Assembly: GCF_000372465.1 (NCBI RefSeq)
Contig: NZ_AQUZ01000030.1
Coordinates: 42,032-106,031, forward strand
From: Kribbella catacumbae DSM 19601
Lineage (GTDB): Bacteria > Actinomycetota > Actinomycetes > Propionibacteriales > Kribbellaceae
Direction of reading: 5' to 3'
DNA: 64,000 nt
The position numbers and the translations under genes are program-made. Shown here piece after piece: positions 34,819 through 42,920 of the stretch. Every line of letters begins with the position of its first letter. Within the stretch, counting starts at the first letter, position 1. Under the pieces are notes generated by a model. That model was not told where the DNA came from. It saw only the letters and a program-made list of their open reading frames with translations, and did no database searches.

Positions 34819-35655
34819 CTAGACGGCCTTCAGCAGGGTCAGGAGGCGTGCCACCTCGGCGGCGACCGCAGTACGCGCGGGGCCGAGGTATTTGCGGGTG
34901 TCGACGAGGCTCGGCTGGTCGGTCAGGACCTGGCGGACGGTGGCGGTGAAGACGTTGTTGAGGTGGGTCGCGATGTTGACCTTCGTCATGCCGGCCTCGA
35001 CCGCGCGGGTCAGGTCGGCATCCGCGACTCCGGACGACCCGTGCAGCACCAGCGGAACCGGTACTGCGGACCTCAGCGCGCCGATCAGCTCGAAGTCGAG
35101 TTCCGCGGTCCGCTCGGTCATCGCGTGCGACGACCCGACCGCGACGGCCAGCGCGTCGACTCCGGTCGCCTCCGCAAAGGCGAGCGCTTCATCCGGCCGG
35201 GTCCGCGCCCCCGGAGCGTGTACGCCGTCCTTGCCGCCGACCTCGCCGATCTCGGCCTCGACGAAGACCCCATGGTCGTGGCAGAAGTTCGTCACCTCGA
35301 CAGTGGCCGCCACGTTGTCGGCGTAGTCGAGCTTCGACGCGTCGTACATCACCGACGTGAAGCCGAGCGAGACCGCCTCGGTGACGAGCTCGCGGTCCAT
35401 CGCGTGGTCGAGGTGCACGACGACCGGCACCGTCGCAGCGGCCGCGGCGGCCAGGGTGGCGACGGCGATCGGCTTGAGCGCGCCGTGGTACTTCACGGCG
35501 TTCTCGCTGATCTGCAGGATGATCGGCGCGCCGACCTGCTCGGCGCCGGCGATCAGCGCGGTCGCGTGCTCCAGCTGGATCACGTTGAACGCGCCGACGC
35601 CACGACCGTCCTTGGCGGCACCCAGCACAACCTCAGCCCCGGAAACGAGCGGCAT
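34819..35655 (-). CDS. Class II (zinc) ketose-bisphosphate aldolase, KbaY/GatY-like
   Basis: A 278-residue class II aldolase. Catalytic and zinc-binding stretches are VHLDHAMDRELV (about 82-93), VEAEIGEVGGKDGV, VLHGSSGV and KVNIATHLNN. It cleaves fructose- or tagatose-1,6-bisphosphate to DHAP and glyceraldehyde-3-phosphate. The length and operon partners (deacetylase, PfkB kinase) favour tagatose-bisphosphate aldolase over glycolytic Fba. The gene follows the kinase by 17 nt. Confidence 0.85.
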   Translation of the reverse strand: MPLVSGAEVVLGAAKDGRGVGAFNVIQLEHATALIAGAEQVGAPIILQISENAVKYHGALKPIAVATLAAAAAATVPVVVHLDHAMDRELVTEAVSLGFTSVMYDASKLDYADNVAATVEVTNFCHDHGVFVEAEIGEVGGKDGVHAPGARTRPDEALAFAEATGVDALAVAVGSSHAMTERTAELDFELIGALRSAVPVPLVLHGSSGVADADLTRAVEAGMTKVNIATHLNNVFTATVRQVLTDQPSLVDTRKYLGPARTAVAAEVARLLTLLKAV

Positions 35656-35672
35656 GGTGAAACTCCCTTGTT

Positions 35673-36593
35673 CTAAAGGCTTTGTACGGTGACCAGCGGC
35701 TGCCACCGGCGGTACGCTTCGAGGTCGATGTCCCCGGCAACGGGTGTCAGCACGGCTGCGGCGGATGCAGCCACGGCGGACTTGAGCACCAAAGGCCAAT
35801 CGGGTTCGGATGATCCCGCGATGGCAGCCGCGACGACCGCAGTACAGGCATCGCCTGCGCCGGTCGGGTTGCCTGCGACTTGTTCGACGGGCAGTGCGCG
35901 CCAAGCTCCTTGATTGCTAGCAGCAACCATTCCGCGGGCGCCATCCGTGATCACCGCGGCAATCGCGCCGGCCGCCACTAGTCGCCGCGCGCCCGCTTCG
36001 ACGCTGAGGTCCCCCAGCGCTTCACGAAGCTCGGCAGCGTTCGAGCGAACCACCGCACCCGCCTTCGCGGCTGCTACCAGCGCTTCACCACCAACATCGA
36101 TCACCGACAGTACGTCGTGATGCCGGGCGCGAACGGCCAACTCCGCATACGCATCAGCAGGCAATCCAGGCGGCAGACTCCCCGAGCAGGCGAGCACGTC
36201 CAGCTTCGCCCAGGGCATCCGGTCGTGGAAGGCGCGCCACTCGTCGGCCGACACCGAAGGCCCGGCCTCGTTGAAGATGGTGGCGTCGCCGTCGACACCG
36301 TTGACGATGGCAACGGTCCGCCGGGTCTCGCCGCGGATCGGGGTCAGCAACGCGGTCAGCCCGGCGTCGAACAGCTCTTCGGCGACGATCTCACCGGTTA
36401 CCCCGCCGACGAACCCGAGCGCGAGCACCTGGTGCCCGAGCGTCGCGGCCACCCGGGCGACGTTCACCCCCTTGCCGCCGGCCCGTTGCCGGGTCTCGGT
36501 GACGCGATGACTGCCGCCGACCACGAGTTCCTCGACGCCGTACGTGACATCCAGCGCCAGGTTGAGCGTGACGGTCCCGATCAGTCCAGCCAT
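35673..36593 (-). CDS. PfkB-family sugar-phosphate kinase (1-phosphofructokinase/tagatose-6-P kinase type)
   Basis: A 306-residue PfkB kinase with GGKGVNVARVAATLG (about 39-53) near the N-terminus and the ATP/anion-hole motif NPTGAGDACTAVVAAA near residue 245, with the catalytic Asp in GAGD. The start TVTLNLALDVTY matches the LacC/FruK branch, which phosphorylates fructose-1-P or tagatose-6-P. Next to an aldolase and an amino-sugar deacetylase, tagatose-6-phosphate is the likelier substrate. It overlaps nagA by 13 nt. Confidence 0.83.
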   Translation of the reverse strand: MAGLIGTVTLNLALDVTYGVEELVVGGSHRVTETRQRAGGKGVNVARVAATLGHQVLALGFVGGVTGEIVAEELFDAGLTALLTPIRGETRRTVAIVNGVDGDATIFNEAGPSVSADEWRAFHDRMPWAKLDVLACSGSLPPGLPADAYAELAVRARHHDVLSVIDVGGEALVAAAKAGAVVRSNAAELREALGDLSVEAGARRLVAAGAIAAVITDGARGMVAASNQGAWRALPVEQVAGNPTGAGDACTAVVAAAIAGSSEPDWPLVLKSAVAASAAAVLTPVAGDIDLEAYRRWQPLVTVQSL

Positions 36594-37711
36594 CTGCCGT
36601 CCCGCATCACCTTCTGGACCAGATAGTCCTCGTCCAGGACGACCAGATCGGCCCGCTTGCCGGTCTCGATCCCACCGACCGTGTACCAGCCGAACGCCTC
36701 GGCCGGTGTCGTCGACGCCATCCGCGACGCGTCCACCAACGAGACGCCGGCCTTGACCGCGTTGCGGTAGGCAACATCCATCGTCAAGGTGCTGCCGGCA
36801 ATCGAATGGGAGCCGTGGGCAAGCGTCGCCAGCCCGTCCTTCACGTCCACTTCAAGAGTGCCCAGCATGTAACGCCCGTTGGGCATCCCGGTCGCGACCA
36901 TCGCGTCGGTGATCAGCGCGATCCGATTCACTCCAGCAGCGGCCAGCGCGACCCGGACCACCTGCGGGTCGAGATGCATACCGTCGTTGATCACTTCGAG
37001 CAGCAGCCGCGGATCGTTGAGCGCGGCACCCACCGGACCGGGGTCCCGGTGGTGGAACGGCCGCATCCCGTTGAACAGGTGCGTCGCCACCGTCGCACCA
37101 GCGTCGGCACCCGCGATCATCTGCTCGTACGTCGCGTCGGTGTGCCCGAGCGCGGCGACCACGCCGGCATCGACGACCTGACGGATCGCGTCCAGCCCGC
37201 TCGGCAACTCCGGAGCGATCGTCACCATTTTCACCGCATCGCTGAGCACCTTGGCCACGTCCCCCTCGACCGGATCGCGCAGCAGCGTGGGCTCGTGTGC
37301 CCCGCACCGCGCGGCCGACAGGAACGGCCCTTCCAGGTGCACCCCGGCGATGACGCCGTCGGTCACGAGGTCCGCCAGACAGGCCGTCTGCGAAACCAGG
37401 TCGTCCAGCGGCCCGGTGACCAGGCTGGCCATCGTCGTCGTGGTGCCGTGCTTGGCGTGGAAGGCCGCGACCTTGCGCACTTCCTCGGGATCAGTGGTCG
37501 AGTACGTCGAGCCGCCGCCGCCGTGGGTGTGGATGTCGACGAACCCGGGCACGACGGTGACGTCACCGAGGTCCTCCGGCCGCTGACCGTCCGCGGGCAT
37601 CCCGTCGGATCGCCGGCCGAAGGACAGGATGTCGCCGCCGGACACCTGCAGCCAGGCGTTCTCGAGCACATCGTCCGGTGTGACCAGCCGGGCCACCCGA
37701 TACGTCGTCAT
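36581..37711 (-). CDS. nagA: N-acetylglucosamine/galactosamine-6-phosphate deacetylase
   Basis: A 376-residue amidohydrolase. PGFVDIHTHGGGG carries the first metal site, HLEGPFLS the metal-binding Glu, ALGHTDATYEQM and THLFNGMRPFHHRDPG the substrate and metal histidines, and LITDAM the catalytic Asp. It removes acetate from GlcNAc-6-P or GalNAc-6-P in the cytosol. The neighbouring PfkB kinase and aldolase would suit the GalNAc route (AgaA role), but sequence alone does not separate the two. It overlaps the ROK gene by 4 nt. Confidence 0.88.
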   Translation of the reverse strand: MTTYRVARLVTPDDVLENAWLQVSGGDILSFGRRSDGMPADGQRPEDLGDVTVVPGFVDIHTHGGGGSTYSTTDPEEVRKVAAFHAKHGTTTTMASLVTGPLDDLVSQTACLADLVTDGVIAGVHLEGPFLSAARCGAHEPTLLRDPVEGDVAKVLSDAVKMVTIAPELPSGLDAIRQVVDAGVVAALGHTDATYEQMIAGADAGATVATHLFNGMRPFHHRDPGPVGAALNDPRLLLEVINDGMHLDPQVVRVALAAAGVNRIALITDAMVATGMPNGRYMLGTLEVDVKDGLATLAHGSHSIAGSTLTMDVAYRNAVKAGVSLVDASRMASTTPAEAFGWYTVGGIETGKRADLVVLDEDYLVQKVMRDGRWLD

Positions 37712-38661
37712 GGCGTCTCTTCTCCGCTCTCGTCGGCAGCCACCTGGTCCCAGGCCATCAGCGCGGCACCGAGACAGCCGGCCTCTTCGCCCAGTACGGC
37801 GGCCACGATCTCCGGCTCGCGCTGGAAGGTCAGCCGCGCATGAACACCTTCGCGCAACGGCGCCAGCAACGTCTCACCGGCCCCGACCAGCCCACCGCCG
37901 ACGGCGATCCGCGTGGGCGCGACCAGGGTCGTGTAGAGAACCAGCGCATCGACCAACGCGGTCAGCGCGTCACTCCACACCGCAGCGGCATCAGCATCCC
38001 CCTGCGCAAGCAACACGAGCACCTCACGCGCTCCGTCGACCACGCGACCAGTCCGTACGCCGTACCGGCGGGCGAGCGCGGCCGCGGAGGCCACTGTCTC
38101 CAGGCATCCCCATTGGCCGCAGGCACACTGCTCGGCGGCGTCGCCGTGGACGAATCTGGTGTGGCCCAGTTCCCCGGCGTACCCGTCGCCGCTGACGAGC
38201 GAGCCGTCGACCACCATGGCGGCCGCGATCCCGGTGCCGAGCGGGAGGAAAAGCGAGTTCGTCGTACCGGTGAGTGCTCCTTGGCGGAACTCTGCGTAAC
38301 CGCCCGCGCGCACATCGTGGGCCAGCAGGACCTGCTGATCGGGCCCGACGGCGGCCTTCAGTTCGGCGAGCACCGGCGTACCGACCCAGGCCAGGTTCTC
38401 CGCACCGACCGTGCCGTTCTCGGCGTCGATGATGCCCGGGACGACAACGCCGACCGCGCGGACGCGATGCCCGTCGGCGGCGGCCTTCTGCTCGAGCTCG
38501 ACCACGGTTTCCAGCAGAGAATCGAGCACGGCGCGGCCGCCGGCGCCTCGGGGTGTCGGCCTGGTCTCCCGGTGCAGCACGGCACCGTCGGCGGCGACCA
38601 GGCCGCACTTCATCCGGGTTCCACCGAGATCGACGGCAACCACGACTTCACAGGGGTCCAC
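37708..38661 (-). CDS. ROK family sugar kinase
   Basis: A 317-residue ROK kinase: phosphate loop AVDLGGTRMKCGL near the N-terminus, catalytic Asp in LLAHDVRAGGYAE, and the zinc motif ELGHTRFVHGDAAEQCACGQWGCLE (His plus three Cys). Zinc-containing ROK kinases phosphorylate glucose, N-acetylglucosamine or N-acetylmannosamine. It is the first gene of the operon and would provide the 6-phosphate for the deacetylase. GTG start at 38661 lies about 9 nt after a -10-like CATAAT, suggesting a leaderless message. Confidence 0.88.
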   Translation of the reverse strand: MDPCEVVVAVDLGGTRMKCGLVAADGAVLHRETRPTPRGAGGRAVLDSLLETVVELEQKAAADGHRVRAVGVVVPGIIDAENGTVGAENLAWVGTPVLAELKAAVGPDQQVLLAHDVRAGGYAEFRQGALTGTTNSLFLPLGTGIAAAMVVDGSLVSGDGYAGELGHTRFVHGDAAEQCACGQWGCLETVASAAALARRYGVRTGRVVDGAREVLVLLAQGDADAAAVWSDALTALVDALVLYTTLVAPTRIAVGGGLVGAGETLLAPLREGVHARLTFQREPEIVAAVLGEEAGCLGAALMAWDQVAADESGEETP

Positions 38662-38669
38662 GGAGCGCC

Positions 38670-38697
38670 ATTATGCAGCGTTACCTACCGGTTCGAA
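38670..38697 (-). promoter_or_regulatory. Candidate promoter of the amino-sugar operon
   Basis: On the minus strand TTCGAA (38692-38697) and CATAAT (38670-38675) are 16 nt apart. The -10 ends 9 nt before the ROK GTG, so transcription would start at or beside the start codon. The -35 match is weak. Confidence 0.35.
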
Positions 38698-38745
38698 CAT
38701 CCGTGAGCATTTTCTGGACAACTTCGAGGAGACCACTTAGCCGGT

Positions 38746-39360
38746 TCAGTCGCGCAGTCCACGGTCGAAAGCGGCTACCAGGAAGGCGATCAGGTTCTCC
38801 GCCAGCTTGGCCGGATCCTCGCCGACCTCGAGACCGAGTGCCTGGGACTGGTGCAAAGCGAGCAGCCCGAGCATGTTCACGTAGCCGAACGCGACCGCCT
38901 CCGGCGTGGACCTCGGCAACGCGGCCTGCAGGGCGGCCAGATACCGCGCCTCGACCGGATCGGACTCGGCCGCGTACAGCTCGCGGATCCGCTGACTCGG
39001 GTCGAACGCGACCCGCCCGATGAACCGGGCCACCACCGGCCCGCGCTCGCCGCGGCGCAGTACGAGATCAAGCCCCGGCTCGATGAAGGCACGGATCAGT
39101 TGCTCGGCGGCCGGATCCCCCTTCGCCTCCAACTGGTCCAGCCGGCGCCGGCGCTCGGTGTTGACCGGTGCCATCGCGCGCGCCACCGCCGCTCGCAGCA
39201 GCGCTTCCTTCGAGCCGAAGTGGTAGTTCACCGCCGCGATGTTGGCGGCCGCCGCGACCGTGATGGCGCGCAGCGAGGTCCCTTCGTAACCACCCTCGCC
39301 GAACCGCTGCTCGGCGATGTTGAGCAACCTCTCCCGGGTTGATTCCACGGGTATCTCCAC
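38746..39360 (-). CDS. TetR/AcrR family transcriptional regulator
   Basis: A 204-residue regulator with the TetR HTH TRERLLNIAEQRFGEGGYEGTSLRAITVAA and VNYHFGSKEALLRAAV. The C-terminal part resembles the TetR_C domain with RGPVVARFIGRVAFDP. The start is set at GTG 39360, placed 6 nt after AAGGAG; the open frame extends upstream without homology. It is divergent from the hotdog-like gene at 39553, and a perfect palindrome lies between them. Confidence 0.88.
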   Translation of the reverse strand: MEIPVESTRERLLNIAEQRFGEGGYEGTSLRAITVAAAANIAAVNYHFGSKEALLRAAVARAMAPVNTERRRRLDQLEAKGDPAAEQLIRAFIEPGLDLVLRRGERGPVVARFIGRVAFDPSQRIRELYAAESDPVEARYLAALQAALPRSTPEAVAFGYVNMLGLLALHQSQALGLEVGEDPAKLAENLIAFLVAAFDRGLRD

Positions 39361-39437
39361 AGAGTTCTCCTTCCCCCCGGCCACCGCTCGCTCAGGCACC
39401 CCACCTGCTCACGCGCCGTAGCCTGGAGTCAGCATAG

Positions 39438-39455
39438 TTCAAACGGACGTTTGAA
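39438..39455. promoter_or_regulatory. Palindromic TetR operator candidate
   Basis: TTCAAACGGACGTTTGAA has perfect 8-bp arms with a 2-nt spacer, 78 nt before the tetR GTG and 98 nt before the divergent gene. A dyad of this length and position is typical for TetR-family autoregulation. Confidence 0.75.
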
Positions 39456-39552
39456 TGAGAGTGGTCAGGGCCGTAAATCTTGAAAGATGCTCAGAAATCA
39501 CGGGAATCCCCGCTCTCCGGCGCACAATCGGCGCCGGTTAGGGTCGTCAGCC

Positions 39553-40275
39553 ATGACCACGTTGCGGATCGCACCGCGTTTCAGGGGGCCCGCCCAATCA
39601 GGCAACGGGGGCTATGTCGCGGGCCTGGTCGGTACTGCGCTCGCCGCGCAGGCCGCCGACGGCACGGTGCCGCGCGTGCGGTTGCTGCTGCCGCCGCCGA
39701 TGGAGCTCGACCTGGAACTGACGGCCGGCCCCGCGTCCGCCCGGCTGACGTCTGACGCACCGATCGCGGAGGCAGTGGCCGTTCCCGCCGACACGCTCGA
39801 CGACGCCACGATCGACCCGGTGCAGCCGGATGAAGCGCTGGCCGCCGAAGCGAAGTACAAGGGTCTGGTCGACCACCCGTTCCCGGGGTGCTTCGTCTGT
39901 GGTCCTGAGAACCCGGAAGGGCTGCAGTTGAAGCCCGGCCCGCTGGGCGACGGCCGGACGGCGTGCACTTGGCACCCCGCGGCCGATCTGGTCGGCGCTG
40001 ACGGGCTGATCGACCCGGTATTCCTCTGGTCGGCGCTCGACTGCCCGGGCGGCTGGTCGATCGACCTCGACGGGCGCCCGTCGGTCCTCGGCCAGATGAG
40101 CGCCTGCATCGACGCGCGGCCTCAACCGGGTGAGCCCTGTGTGGTGATGGGCCGGATGCTGGGCGAAGACGGGCGGAAGACGCATACGGCGAGCACGCTG
40201 TACGACTCAGACGGGCGTGTCCTTGCCCGCGCCCGGCATACCTGGATCCTGGTCGATCCGGCCCTGTTCAACTGA
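39553..40275 (+). CDS. Hotdog-fold-like (thioesterase-type) protein
   Basis: A 240-residue protein. The region DHPFPGCFVCGPENPEGLQLKPG (about 115-137), with a CxxC pair, followed by CTWHPAADLVGADGLIDPVFLWSALDCPGGW, resembles double-hotdog acyl-CoA thioesterase-like proteins. The C-terminus ARARHTWILVDPALF also fits. Function is inferred only at fold level. The start was set at ATG 39553, where the sequence becomes protein-like (MTTLRIAPRFRG). It is divergent from a TetR gene and probably its target. Confidence 0.68.
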   Translation: MTTLRIAPRFRGPAQSGNGGYVAGLVGTALAAQAADGTVPRVRLLLPPPMELDLELTAGPASARLTSDAPIAEAVAVPADTLDDATIDPVQPDEALAAEAKYKGLVDHPFPGCFVCGPENPEGLQLKPGPLGDGRTACTWHPAADLVGADGLIDPVFLWSALDCPGGWSIDLDGRPSVLGQMSACIDARPQPGEPCVVMGRMLGEDGRKTHTASTLYDSDGRVLARARHTWILVDPALFN

Positions 40276-40336
40276 TGGTTGTAGGCAACGCGGTCTTGTG
40301 CGCTCCCGCTCCACCGGCAATGGTGGGTCGAGAGGG

Positions 40337-40750
40337 ATGTGGTTGCCCGTGAAGTACGAGTTCGTCGTCATTCCCGGTTGCTCGGTGGAACTCCTCCTCA
40401 CCGACGACCTACCGGTCCTGCGAGAAGCCCTCGCGGACTGCATCAGCACGCATCCACCGTGGTCGACGTACTGGATCGATCGCGCGGTGAAGTATCTGGA
40501 GTACCGCCTGGAAGATGGCGGCAAGGAACCGCTTGCTTCGGGGTGCTGTACGTATCTGCAGATGCGCGATGGGCTGGTGGAGGCGCGGTACGAGTTTGGC
40601 GTCGAGGATGACGATTTGTGTGACGTGGTACCGGCTGAGGAGTTGCTGACGCTGCTGCGGGCTTGGCGGGAGAAGGTCGTGGAGGTGTCATCGGGGATGC
40701 GACCGAAGGTGTCACGCCAGAAGGCGCTGCGACGGATGCCGTTGTTGTAG
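40337..40750 (+). CDS. Hypothetical protein (137 aa)
   Basis: A soluble protein, MWLPVKYEFVVIPGCSVELLL to KALRRMPLL, with acidic patches (VEDDDLCDVV) and helix-rich predicted ends. I do not recognise a family. Start could be ATG 40337 or GTG 40349; GAGAGGG sits immediately before the ATG, which fits the GTG spacing better. It lies between the hotdog-like gene and the convergent CGNR gene. Codon use looks genuine (G/C third positions). Confidence 0.6.
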   Translation: MWLPVKYEFVVIPGCSVELLLTDDLPVLREALADCISTHPPWSTYWIDRAVKYLEYRLEDGGKEPLASGCCTYLQMRDGLVEARYEFGVEDDDLCDVVPAEELLTLLRAWREKVVEVSSGMRPKVSRQKALRRMPLL

Positions 40751-40759
40751 GGAGTAGTG

Positions 40760-41386
40760 CTAGCGCGTGCGGGCAGCGTGAGCCCGCACCTTTGCGCGGT
40801 TGCCGCAAGTGGACATGGAGCACCACCGGCGGCGCCCCCGCGGATCCAGAAACAACCACCCGCAGTTATCCCCCGGACACACCCGAACGTGATCGCGCGA
40901 CGCCCCCGTCAGCAGCTCCGCCCCAAGCAACGCCAGCTGATCCAGCGGCAGCCCCAGATCCTCCGGCAACTCCCATGACGCCCCCACGCCAAGCCCCTCA
41001 GCCGGCACCGCGTTCAAACGACGACGCCCGCCAGCGCGACCCACGGCCCGCGCAACAGCCTCGAACGACCCGATTGCCGCCTCATCCGTCAGTACGTCGT
41101 ACAGGTCAGCCCTGAACTCCCGAACCGCATCCAGCCGCCGAGCGGCGTCCGTCGGCTTGACGGACGCCTGCTCGATCAGCCGGAACACGCTCGCGTCAGA
41201 CAGCAGCCCGACGTACCCGTTCCAGATCACGAAGGCCTCGTACGACGTGAGCCAGTCGTTCACCGCCGGGCCCCGGCCGGCGAAGTCCGAGCGCGTGTTG
41301 AGGAAGTCCAGGACGGGATCCGCGCCAACCGGTTTCGGCAGCACGACGCCCTGGACCAGCTCGAGGTGGGACGGCAGCGCGGACAA
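40760..41386 (-). CDS. CGNR zinc-finger / ABATE domain regulator
   Basis: A 208-residue protein. The N-terminal ABATE (DUF1470) domain includes GADPVLDFLNTRSDF. The C-terminal zinc finger reads CPGDNCGWLFLDPRGRRRWC followed by SMSTCGNRAKVRAH, the CGNR signature with four cysteines. Such proteins are thought to be stress-linked transcriptional regulators in actinobacteria. It begins 3 nt before the SPFH gene's stop on the same strand, so it is the first-read neighbour only by proximity. Target unknown. Confidence 0.87.
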   Translation of the reverse strand: MSALPSHLELVQGVVLPKPVGADPVLDFLNTRSDFAGRGPAVNDWLTSYEAFVIWNGYVGLLSDASVFRLIEQASVKPTDAARRLDAVREFRADLYDVLTDEAAIGSFEAVARAVGRAGGRRRLNAVPAEGLGVGASWELPEDLGLPLDQLALLGAELLTGASRDHVRVCPGDNCGWLFLDPRGRRRWCSMSTCGNRAKVRAHAARTR

Positions 41387-41389
41387 CGG

Positions 41390-42361
41390 TCAGCGGGGCG
41401 TCGTGGTCGGCGCCTGGGTCGGGATCGGGATGCTGACGTTGCCGTTCTGCGGGATGACCATGAACTGGATCTTGCCCGACTCGATCGCGGTTTTCAGCAG
41501 GTAGCCGTTCGCACCGAGCATCGCGACCTGCTGCTTGACCGACTGCAGCTCGACGTTGACCTGCTGGTTCTTCTGCTCCTGGGCCTGCCGGGCGAGCTCG
41601 GCGCGCTGCTTGGCCTCGAGGCCGTCGATGATGCCCTTGTCCAGCGGGGTCGGCTTCTGGATCGTGAATGACAGCTCGCCGCAGCCGTTGTTGCCGGTGT
41701 ACGACGGGCCGCAGAAGTAGTCGCCACCGACCGCTGCCGGCAGCAGCCGGGTGAACTCCTTGGCCGCGGCAGTCTGGAACGCAGCCTTCTTCGCCTCATT
41801 GTTGTAGAGCTCGGCCCAGGCGTAGTTGGTACCAACGGCCGCCAGCGCGCGGTCGATCTGCGGCCGGAAGTACGACTGCAGCATCGTGGACCAGCCGTCG
41901 TCCTCGTAGGCCTCGGTCTTCAGGCCGATCCGCTCGTGGAACGACTGGATCACGGCCTTGTCGCGGTTCAGGGTGAAGTAGACCTGCACCCGTACGCCGA
42001 GCCGGACGTTGTCCTTGCTGACCACCGTCACCTCGTCGGCGTTCTCGGTGTCCGCGCCGGCGCCGCCGATGATGTAGGACCGCTGGTCGATCGGGTAGCT
42101 GTAGATCTTGTCCCCGGGGCCGACCAGCTTGTTCGTCGAGCCCGGCGGGACGATCGACTTGAACTTCTTGTCCTCGATCACGCCGCCGCCGTAGTGCAGC
42201 CCGATCCGGTTCGCGTCGGTGCTGGCGAAGTTGAACAGGTTGAACAAGATGATCAGCAACACCACGATCGCGATCAGGACACCGATTACTTTGCCCTTCT
42301 TGCTTCCACCCCTGACCAACCGATTCTGTGTGGTCGCGGTCGCGTTGGCCAGCTTTGCCAT
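41390..42361 (-). CDS. SPFH/band 7 domain membrane protein
   Basis: A 323-residue protein: a basic cytosolic N-terminus, one membrane helix (about 24-46, VIGVLIAIVVLLIILFNLF), then a band-7 domain with KSIVPPGSTNKLVGPGDKIYSYPIDQR and DNVRLGVRVQVYFTLN. After it comes a coiled-coil-like stretch EAKQRAELARQAQEQKNQQV and a Pro/Thr-rich tail. SPFH proteins oligomerise at membranes and organise partner proteins. A single-helix membrane protein is encoded immediately upstream with a TGATG overlap, so the pair probably forms one complex. Confidence 0.82.
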   Translation of the reverse strand: MAKLANATATTQNRLVRGGSKKGKVIGVLIAIVVLLIILFNLFNFASTDANRIGLHYGGGVIEDKKFKSIVPPGSTNKLVGPGDKIYSYPIDQRSYIIGGAGADTENADEVTVVSKDNVRLGVRVQVYFTLNRDKAVIQSFHERIGLKTEAYEDDGWSTMLQSYFRPQIDRALAAVGTNYAWAELYNNEAKKAAFQTAAAKEFTRLLPAAVGGDYFCGPSYTGNNGCGELSFTIQKPTPLDKGIIDGLEAKQRAELARQAQEQKNQQVNVELQSVKQQVAMLGANGYLLKTAIESGKIQFMVIPQNGNVSIPIPTQAPTTTPR

Positions 42362-42654
42362 CAGCTCTCGAGCTCCTTGCCTTCGGTCAATCGCCGGATG
42401 TCGGCGAGGGTCAGATCGGCGGTGACCGCGACGTCGCGCGGCACCGACGGATGCGAGCTGAGCGTACGCAGGCCCTGCTCCGCAGCCGCGACCGCCTTCT
42501 CCAGCCGCCGGACCTCCTGAACCAGCGCCAAGCTCTCGCCGGTCAACTCGGTCACGGCGCGCTCCGCGAGGGCGGCCCGGCGGTACGACGACCACGCGAA
42601 CCAGGCGGTTCCGACCAGCAGCAAGATGACGGGTAATCCGAGCCTGAACACCAT
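42361..42654 (-). CDS. Small membrane protein with coiled coil (97 aa)
   Basis: MVFRLGLPVILLLVGTAWFAW forms one N-terminal membrane helix, followed by a heptad-like helical region (ALAERAVTELTGESLALVQEVRRLEKAVAAAEQGLRTL) and an acidic end. Start could also be ATG 42663; GGGGA spacing favours 42654. No family recognised. It is translationally coupled (TGATG) to the SPFH gene, suggesting a stoichiometric partner. Confidence 0.68.
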   Translation of the reverse strand: MVFRLGLPVILLLVGTAWFAWSSYRRAALAERAVTELTGESLALVQEVRRLEKAVAAAEQGLRTLSSHPSVPRDVAVTADLTLADIRRLTEGKELES

Positions 42655-42740
42655 GGTCCCCATTGTCTTCGAAAACTGGTTGAACCCGGCATCGAGGCGA
42701 CGTAGGTTTCTTGTACACGCGAAGGGAGGTGGTCCAACGC

Positions 42741-42779
42741 ATGACTTGCATTCGGACTCGTGAGGTGGCGGCGGGCTAA
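42741..42779 (+). CDS. Very short ORF (12 aa) with strong Shine-Dalgarno
   Basis: ATG 42741 is preceded 8 nt upstream by GGGAGGTGG, one of the best ribosome-binding sequences in the window. The ORF reads MTCIRTREVAAG and stops at TAA 42777-42779. The stop lies in the loop of a stable hairpin (42764-42788). No gene follows on this strand: the next gene is convergent. This could be a free-standing peptide gene, an orphan leader peptide or an RNA that only resembles one. No family is recognised. Confidence 0.4.
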   Translation: MTCIRTREVAAG

Positions 42780-42788
42780 CCCGCCACC
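42764..42788 (+). terminator. Hairpin over the stop of the 12-codon ORF
   Basis: GCGGG (42771-42775) pairs with CCCGC (42780-42784), extended by GGTG (42764-42767) with CACC (42785-42788) and a 3-nt bulge. TGTTTG follows a few bases later; the T-tract is poor, so it may be a weak terminator or a translation-coupled switch. Confidence 0.4.
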
Positions 42789-42920
42789 CACTGTTTGACA
42801 AGTGGGCAAGTGGCTAGTCAGTACGACGTCTGCCACCGGATCCGCGGGTAGTCAGGAAAGTCCGCCTGACCCTGAGTTCGGCCACCCGGCCGTGTCTCCG
42901 GAAGCGCCCGCGGGTCTCCT

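Noticed and set aside
38724..38741. AGTGGTCTCC resembling half of a DasR site before the amino-sugar operon
   Set aside because: Only one half-site fits; the mirror half is absent, so DasR control cannot be claimed.
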